Part shown: in pieces, positions 58,216 to 64,000 of the stretch
Position numbering within the stretch: position 1 is the stretch's first letter
Layout: every line of letters begins with the position of its first letter
Assembly: GCA_029945375.1 (NCBI GenBank)
Contig: CM057058.1
Coordinates: 248,001-312,000, forward strand
Direction of reading: 5' to 3'
DNA from: Agaricus subrufescens
Taxonomy: Eukaryota > Basidiomycota > Agaricomycetes > Agaricales > Agaricaceae
Length of the DNA stretch: 64,000 bases
Program-made: the position numbers and the translations under genes
The notes under the pieces: generated by a model
Databases searched by the model: none
What the model saw: only the letters and a program-made list of their open reading frames with translations
What the model was told of the DNA's origin: nothing

Positions 58216-61200
58216 ATGGCCACCAACGTCCGCTTTCGACGGCCGGCGACGCCTCCTCCAAACCCCACCTATGTCGGCCAGACCAGATTTCCACAGCAAC
58301 GACAGGACTACGACGCAGACGAAAAACGAGCCGCAGCATCCAAGGGCTTCGGACCAGGACGAGCCAAACGCTACCCTTCGGGAGGCCTCAACCTGACCAA
58401 GGGAGAAATCAAGCTCCTGTTTCTTGTTGTTCTTATTGCCTGCGGTGTCCGCCTATTCAGGCTGTCAAAACCTCACAGCGTTGTGTAGGTATTTCCTCAC
58501 TGAAAACGGTCATCTATTTAAACATAAGCACTCTAGTTTCGACGAGGTGCATTTCGGAAAATTCGCTTCAAAGTACATCAAGAGCCAGTATTTTGTTGAC
58601 GTTCACCCCCCTCTTGCCAAACTGCTGATCACCCTCGCTGGCTTCGTGTTTGGCTATAATGGACATTTTGATTTCAAGGATATTGGAAAGTCAGTGCACA
58701 CGTTTTCTCTGACTTACTCCTTCCTTACCTTCTCAATACTGCAGGATGTATGAACATGTACCATATGTTGCAATGCGAATGGTCCCCGCGACGCTGGGCG
58801 TTGCCACTGTCCCCCTTGCCTATCTCACTCTCCGCGCACTTGACTGTCGTGCGACCACCGCTCTTTTAGCTTCACTATTTATCACATTCGAAAATGGCCT
58901 CGTCACTCAATCAAGACACATTCTTCTTGACTCTCCCCTCATTTTCTTCACTGCGCTTACCGTATTCCTATGGACCGGTTTTACCAACGAGGACAAGCAC
59001 GAGCCATTCACTACAAACTGGTGGACATGGTTAGCTTTATCCGGCCTTTCTCTAGGTGCTGTGGTCAGCTGTAAATGGGTCGGACTATTCACCATCGCCA
59101 CCGTTGGTTTTAGCACTATCTGGCAGTTATGGAACCTCTTAGGTGACCTTCGCGTGACTCCCCGGTTGTTTATCCGACATTTCATGGCTCGCGCCATATG
59201 TCTTATCGCCCTTCCTATAATCTTCTACATGCTTATGTTCCAAATCCATTTCCTAATCCTTGAAAACTCGGGTGATGGTGATGGGTTCATGAGCTCCGAA
59301 TTTCAACACACACTTAAAGGACGAGGAATGGCGGATACGTTTGCAGATGTGTCTGTCTATTCTACTGTCACAATCCGACATGTCAATACTCAGGGTGGTT
59401 ACCTGCACTCTCATCCTCACGCATACCCCGGCGGCAGTAAACGTATGTTTCATGGTATTATATATCAATTATACCAGACGACTAATGCACCAACGGTATC
59501 TAGAGCAACAAATCACTCTTTACCCTCACCGAGACCAAAATAATGAATGGCAGATCGTCAACGCTACGGTCATCCCTGATTACGACGGCAATTCCTTACT
59601 CCACGTCCATCCCAACATGCGTATCAAACTCTTTCACACTGCGACCGGAAAACGTCTCCACTCCCATGATATTCGGCCCCCTGTTTCTGACGTTGATTTC
59701 CAAAACGAAGTTTCTGGTTATGGCGTGCCCGGATACGATGGTGATGCCAATGACGACTGGATTGTCGAACTTGATGATGGTGATTCTCGGGACCCAGAAT
59801 CATTCAAACGTTTACGGACGCTTAGAACAAAATTCCGCCTGAGGCATCCTATGACTGGCTGTTACTTGTTTTCGCACAAAGTCAAATTGCCGGATTGGGG
59901 TTATGAGCAGCAGGAGGTTACCTGTAACAAGAATGCCGTTCATGATAATTCGCTCTGGTTTATCGAAACATCAGAGCATGTTAATAGTAAGGTGCCTTGT
60001 ATTTCTACGTTTCATCGGTGCTCACGTATCTTCAGATCCCCCCAATGCACCTAAAGTCAATTACCGACTTCCCGGATTTTTTGGAAAATTCCTTGAGCTA
60101 CAAAAAGTCATGTGGACCACGAATGCGGGACTGACGGAGCGCCATACGTTTGATTCGAGGCCTAACTCGTGGCCACTTCTCCGTCGGGGCATTGTACGTT
60201 AGCTACCCTTATTGTTATTGCGATTAACTGAGTCCGGCCATAGAACTTTTGGGTCAAGGATCATAAACAAATCTACCTTATTGGAAACCCTATGATATGG
60301 TGGTCGAGCACGCTCGCTGTAGTACTCTATGCTCTTGTCCGCGGATTTCTAATTCTCCGACAAAAGCGCGGTTATCGTGATTTTGACAATAGTAAGTATC
60401 AAATCCTGACCGTTTTCACCCCGCTAATCTGCCGATGTAACAGCTAAAGTTGTCAAATACGATACACTATGTGGATTCTTATTCATTGGTTGGGCCTTGC
60501 ACTACTTCCCATTCTTCTTAATGGCACGTCAACTTTTCCTTCACCATTATTTCCCCGCTCTATACTTCGCCATTCTATTGTACTGTTCTATTTTCGATTT
60601 GGTGACGTCGACGTTGAGGCCGAAAGTGAGATTGTATGCTGCCGCTGTTTTGGTCATACTCGCTATATGGAACTTCCAACATTTTGCCCCGCTTGGCTAT
60701 GGAACCGAGTGGACGAAGGCGAAGTGTGAGAATGCCAAGTGGCTGAAGACTTGGGATTTCTCTTGGTGAGTTGGTGGTTGTGGATTCGGTATGAAGACTA
60801 TCTGACAGATCGTATGTTGACTCATTAGCAATGATTTCTATGACGATGTATGTATATCTCCTTTGCTCTCCTGGTTCTTGGCGCTGATAGAGTGCTGTAT
60901 AGTATTCGCAATACCATAGTGTAGCCCTCGCGGATACTGGTGCTACGACACCCGCCAACGGTACCCCGATCGTCGTAGGCCTTGACGTAGCGCAAGCGGG
61001 TATCCACCAAGATGCTCCCGTTCATCACAACCAGCAAGAACAAGGAAAAGATCCCGATCATCAAGAAGAACAGCATACTACCATTGATCCTGGTAAACCA
61101 GAGCCCGGCAGAAACATATTTGCGGGTGATGAACAAAATGAAAAACCGAAGAGTGATACCGTCGGGATGCATTTTGATGAAGATGGTGCGAAGAAAGAGA

Positions 61201-61532
61201 TCAGTTCTGTGAATGTTCCTGTTCCTACGACTGAAGTAAAAGAGAGGGGATCAGAAGAGTTGAAGAGAGAGAAGGAAGAGGAGAAGGAGAAAAATGCTTC
61301 TGAAGGAGAGAGGGCGACGATGGGTATGTTTGCTACAGGTGGCACGGAGAAGAAAAGTCCCGAAACGGACAAAGTACAGGGAACGGAAGATGGTGTGGAT
61401 GGTGAAAAGATGGATGCGAAAGATAAAGATAGTGATCCTCAAGATAGACCTGCGGTGGGGCCCCATGATGAAGCAGGAGAAGAGGCTGAGCGAGTTGCCG
61501 AGGAGCTTTTTGGTGATGATGAGGATGAGTGA
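58216..61532 (+). CDS. PMT4: Dolichyl-phosphate-mannose protein mannosyltransferase (PMT4-type)
   Basis: ER glycosyltransferase that moves mannose from dolichyl-phosphate-mannose to Ser/Thr of secretory proteins. The start at 58216 gives a basic N-terminus with PPPNPTYVGQTRF and KRAAASKGFGPGRAKRYPSG. First span: IKLLFLVVLIACGVRLFRL. The catalytic acidic loop, after splicing, is VVFDEVHFGKFASKYIKSQY, with VDVHPPLAKLLITLAG. Multiple spans follow. Three MIR-type segments lie in the luminal loop (RHVNTQGGYLHSHPHAYPGG, LLHVHPNMRIKLFHTATGKR, FRLRHPMTGCYLFSHKVKLP). The C-terminal spans include YPFFLMARQ-like FPFFLMARQLFLHHYFPALY. About 180 extra residues, rich in Glu/Lys/Asp/Gly, follow the last span (60970-61532), ending EELFGDDEDE, stop 61530-61532. 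The PMT4 assignment rests on the loop motif and the lone-subfamily layout. Confidence 0.92.
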
Positions 61533-61938
61533 GCTGGCAGTGATTTCATTTGGACTTCCTCCTAGGGTCGACGACGCACTCTTTCTGACTTCGTAATAGC
61601 GTAATCAGGTTGGCGTAATTATTTGTTTAATATTTTATTGTGCCCCTCCGGTCATTCACTTCGGTGAAAGGCGAGCCCTTGGCAGTGTTCGGATATATTC
61701 GTATTGACAAGATCATGACTGATGATCATGATGGGCAGACGTCCCGACTCCAGACTTCCTATTCAGGGTTTATTACGCTTAGTCATCTCTACTGAGGCGC
61801 TAACGCCTTGATGCAATAGTTGAGCGGCTGCACCGCCGAGCGGCAATTAGCAGCCCCAAGTGTCGAACCAATCACAGGGCTGATTTAGACCCCCAACAAT
61901 TTCCCAAAGTTGTCATCTCTTCCCCATGTCAACTTCGG
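61533..61938. other. Intergenic
   Basis: About 0.4 kb: 3' flank of the PMT gene and upstream sequence of the last membrane gene. No TATA box or gene recognised. Confidence 0.5.
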
Positions 61939-63602
61939 ATGTTTTGTACTATGGGTTCCTTGCGGTCACGTCAGTTACGTATAACTCTGGGCTATGCCTC
62001 GACGGAAATTGCATCTTTCTTTCTCCCTTCTTTCACCTTAGAAAAAGAGTTTACCTCCGTCCGTCTCCCCGCAGGTTCATGGGCCTCCCGAGTTGCCAGT
62101 AATTTAGTCAAGAATGTACGCAAGTGTGGATATGGTATCGTTGACTTGGATTAATCGGTATAATAATGTATGCCTTCGATAGCTTCTACTTGACCCGTTG
62201 GTACTGACATCGGAATCCCCAGTACTGTATCAGTAAGATCACCAGTCTCTCTTAATGAGTTGTAACTTGATACCGATCATTGTCATCTTATACTTAGTGG
62301 CCAGCGTAACCTTGTTGGTACGTCGGACTCAACCAAGGCTGCTACAAATTCAGCTTCAGTCTCAACTCACAAACGTTGTCTACTCCAGGCATACGACTAT
62401 ATTCTGACTCTTCCCCATGAAGCTCGATATATCTGGAAGTCAAGATGGAACTTAGGGAAAGTCCTGTTCCTGTTGACCAGGTATCTCCCGTTCATCGAAA
62501 CTGTGGTGATTTTTATCCGTGAGTTCTAGTTCTATAGTCCAGTTGGTGAAGGATATCTTTGACGTTTATGAGATCTCTAGACCAATTTGCGCCAGGTTTG
62601 TCACCTCAACAGTGTGGCGCGGCATACAACTATAGCGCTTGTACGTGATTACTACCTATAACGCGGATATTCATTTATCAACTCGTATCGCACAATTCAA
62701 GGGATGATTACAATCGGCATGACTGTAACAGAACGTGAGTTTCCTCCTTCCTATACATACTTAATTCAAGCTGAATGTATCATAGTTCTGCTGACGATAC
62801 GGACCTGGGCTGTTTGGGAAAAAGATAGTCGGATGACTGTAATGTTGTCTACCCTCTTCGTTAGTTTCTGCGCAACAGAGTGGATCACGATGGGGTTATT
62901 TTTGAAACCGCTCAGACGTACGTCGGTCTTTTCTCGTTTTAAACTTGTCCACTTACAAACAGATGCCCGTTGTCAGATATAGTATCTCCCCCACCGTTGT
63001 TAGATGTGTGCATAGCCCTGAATACCAATCAACTATTGTCGGTCAACTGGGTTGTTTTGATGGTCTATGATGCTCGTGAGCCTTTTCCCGCCCGCAGCTC
63101 AGGGCCAGGTGCTAAGGTGCCCGCAGTTATCTTTGCTCTGATTGCTATCCAAGCCTGGAGGACTTTTCGTTCTTGCGGCGATCGTGTACCATTGACTCGT
63201 ATAATTTATCAAGACGGTAAGCCATCTAATGCTGATTCGTATCAATTTTCTGATTAGAAATCTGTTACAGGTATTATTTATTTTGCATATATATTTTGTG
63301 AGATCGTGAACTATCTCAATTATCGGCAATGAATCTCCACTAACTGCTGATTTAGGCCTATCGTTATTAAATGTGATCGTCATTCTGAAATTCCCTGTGG
63401 GTGGCGTTTTCTTTTACACATCGAAAAAAAGGCTCTGACAGATTCGTAGAGAGAATACGTCAACCTGCTTTCCCTACTCGAGCGAGTCGTTCATTCTGTC
63501 CTAACGTGTCGGATCATTCTACACATCCGTCACCTCCATTCAAAAAGCACCGAGGTGCCTGAATTAGATGAGATAAATTTGAAGGACCTGATGACTGTAT
63601 GA
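61939..63602 (+). CDS. DUF6533-type multi-span membrane protein (rightmost copy)
   Basis: Exon 1 ends SWASRVASNLVKN before GTACGC; its start is uncertain (first ATG of the frame is 61939). It is followed by the 10-nt exon TACTGTATCA (near 62223) and a 20-nt exon TGGCCAGCGTAACCTTGTTG. The next exon gives YDYILTLPHEARYIWKSRWN and VLFLLTRYLPFIETVVIFI, then a signature exon IVLLTIRTWAVWEKDSRMTV with span TLFVSFCATEWITMGLFL. Next come LNTNQLLSVNWVVLMVYDA, AVIFALIAIQAWRTFRSCGD and RIIYQDG. The last exon gives ERVVHSVLTCRIILHIRHLH and a tail ending LKDLMTV, stop 63600-63602. It is distant from the tandem array in sequence but identical in exon layout. Confidence 0.72.
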
Positions 63603-64000
63603 ATCATCCCCACTGCTGTAGGCACCGCTCCCGTTTTGATGCGTCAGATCGGTTGACTCGGGAACGATAGGCCCCGTCCGAAGTTTCACCAGGCTTTGAT
63701 GATAGCGGTGACAGATACGGTATTGCGGCAGGTTGATACACAGAGGTAACGTCTCCCGTGCCTGAAATAGCACCTCTGTTGAATATCCCGCCACCTCTAC
63801 TGTTCCGTGTCAATGAGTTCGGCTCTGCAAATTACATATTCACCACCCTTCAACTTCCTGTTTTTAATTTACTGTACCTGGGTAGATTATGAGGTGTAGG
63901 TCCATTTGTGTTGTCGCTCCGAGACGATCAGATATATGAACTGTCTATATACACCTCTCATGAGTGGCCAGCTCAATCTTGTCTATTGCAACATTTGCCA
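63603..64000. other. Flank at the right edge
   Basis: No supported gene. Two overlapping minus-strand frames (63564-63794 and 63604-63813) are shadows of each other. The window ends in non-coding sequence. Confidence 0.45.

Overview
The window looks like nuclear DNA of a mushroom-forming basidiomycete (Agaricomycetes). Evidence: intron-dense genes with many 45-70 nt introns, a broken class II (lignin-type) peroxidase gene, nine loci of the basidiomycete multi-span membrane family with the TIRTWAVWAK-type signature (which I take to be DUF6533), and a typical set of fungal housekeeping genes. There are no bacterial operons, no CRISPR arrays and no rRNA or tRNA genes that I could support. All splice models were made by eye from GT/AG sites and family knowledge; no alignments were run.

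Layout. 1-529: C-terminal end of a DUF6533-type gene. 1851-7489: housekeeping block with class II fructose-bisphosphate aldolase (-), a membrane-anchored protein disulfide isomerase (-) head-to-head with the KEOPS subunit CGI121 (+), then a small unknown gene (-). 7947-9519: an actin gene with a 6-nt micro-exon. 9600-25500: an accessory region with four tandem DUF6533-type genes (starts 12480, 16334, 19915, 23856), separated by duplicated decayed sequence, remnants of a 2-oxoglutarate/Fe(II) oxygenase, and two short inverted-repeat elements (347 bp and 218 bp). 26500-31726: a large mitochondrial PPR protein (-) and a one-span membrane protein (-).

32751-43323: a two-gene cassette present twice. 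The intact copy is a DUF6533-type gene (+) facing a SAM methyltransferase (-), 32751-35595. The decayed copy has an apparently intact DUF6533-type gene but a frameshifted methyltransferase, 40532-43323. Between them lies a peroxidase pseudogene. 44514-50707: uracil phosphoribosyltransferase (-), an NAD(P)-binding Rossmann protein (-) and the ER translocon J-protein Sec63 (+). 50908-52644: another DUF6533-type gene (-). 54054-54876: glutathione S-transferase (-). 56108-61532: CCT subunit beta (-) and protein O-mannosyltransferase, PMT4-type (+), head-to-head. 61939-63602: a last DUF6533-type gene (+).

The housekeeping genes show no common pathway. Three of them (PDI, Sec63, PMT) serve the ER secretory pathway, but they are scattered and I read no operon-like logic into this. 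The most distinctive signal is the DUF6533-type family. All eight paralogues whose 5' half lies in the window share the same gene architecture, including two consecutive micro-exons of exactly 10 and 20 nt, and they have spread by tandem and cassette duplication. Their function is unknown.
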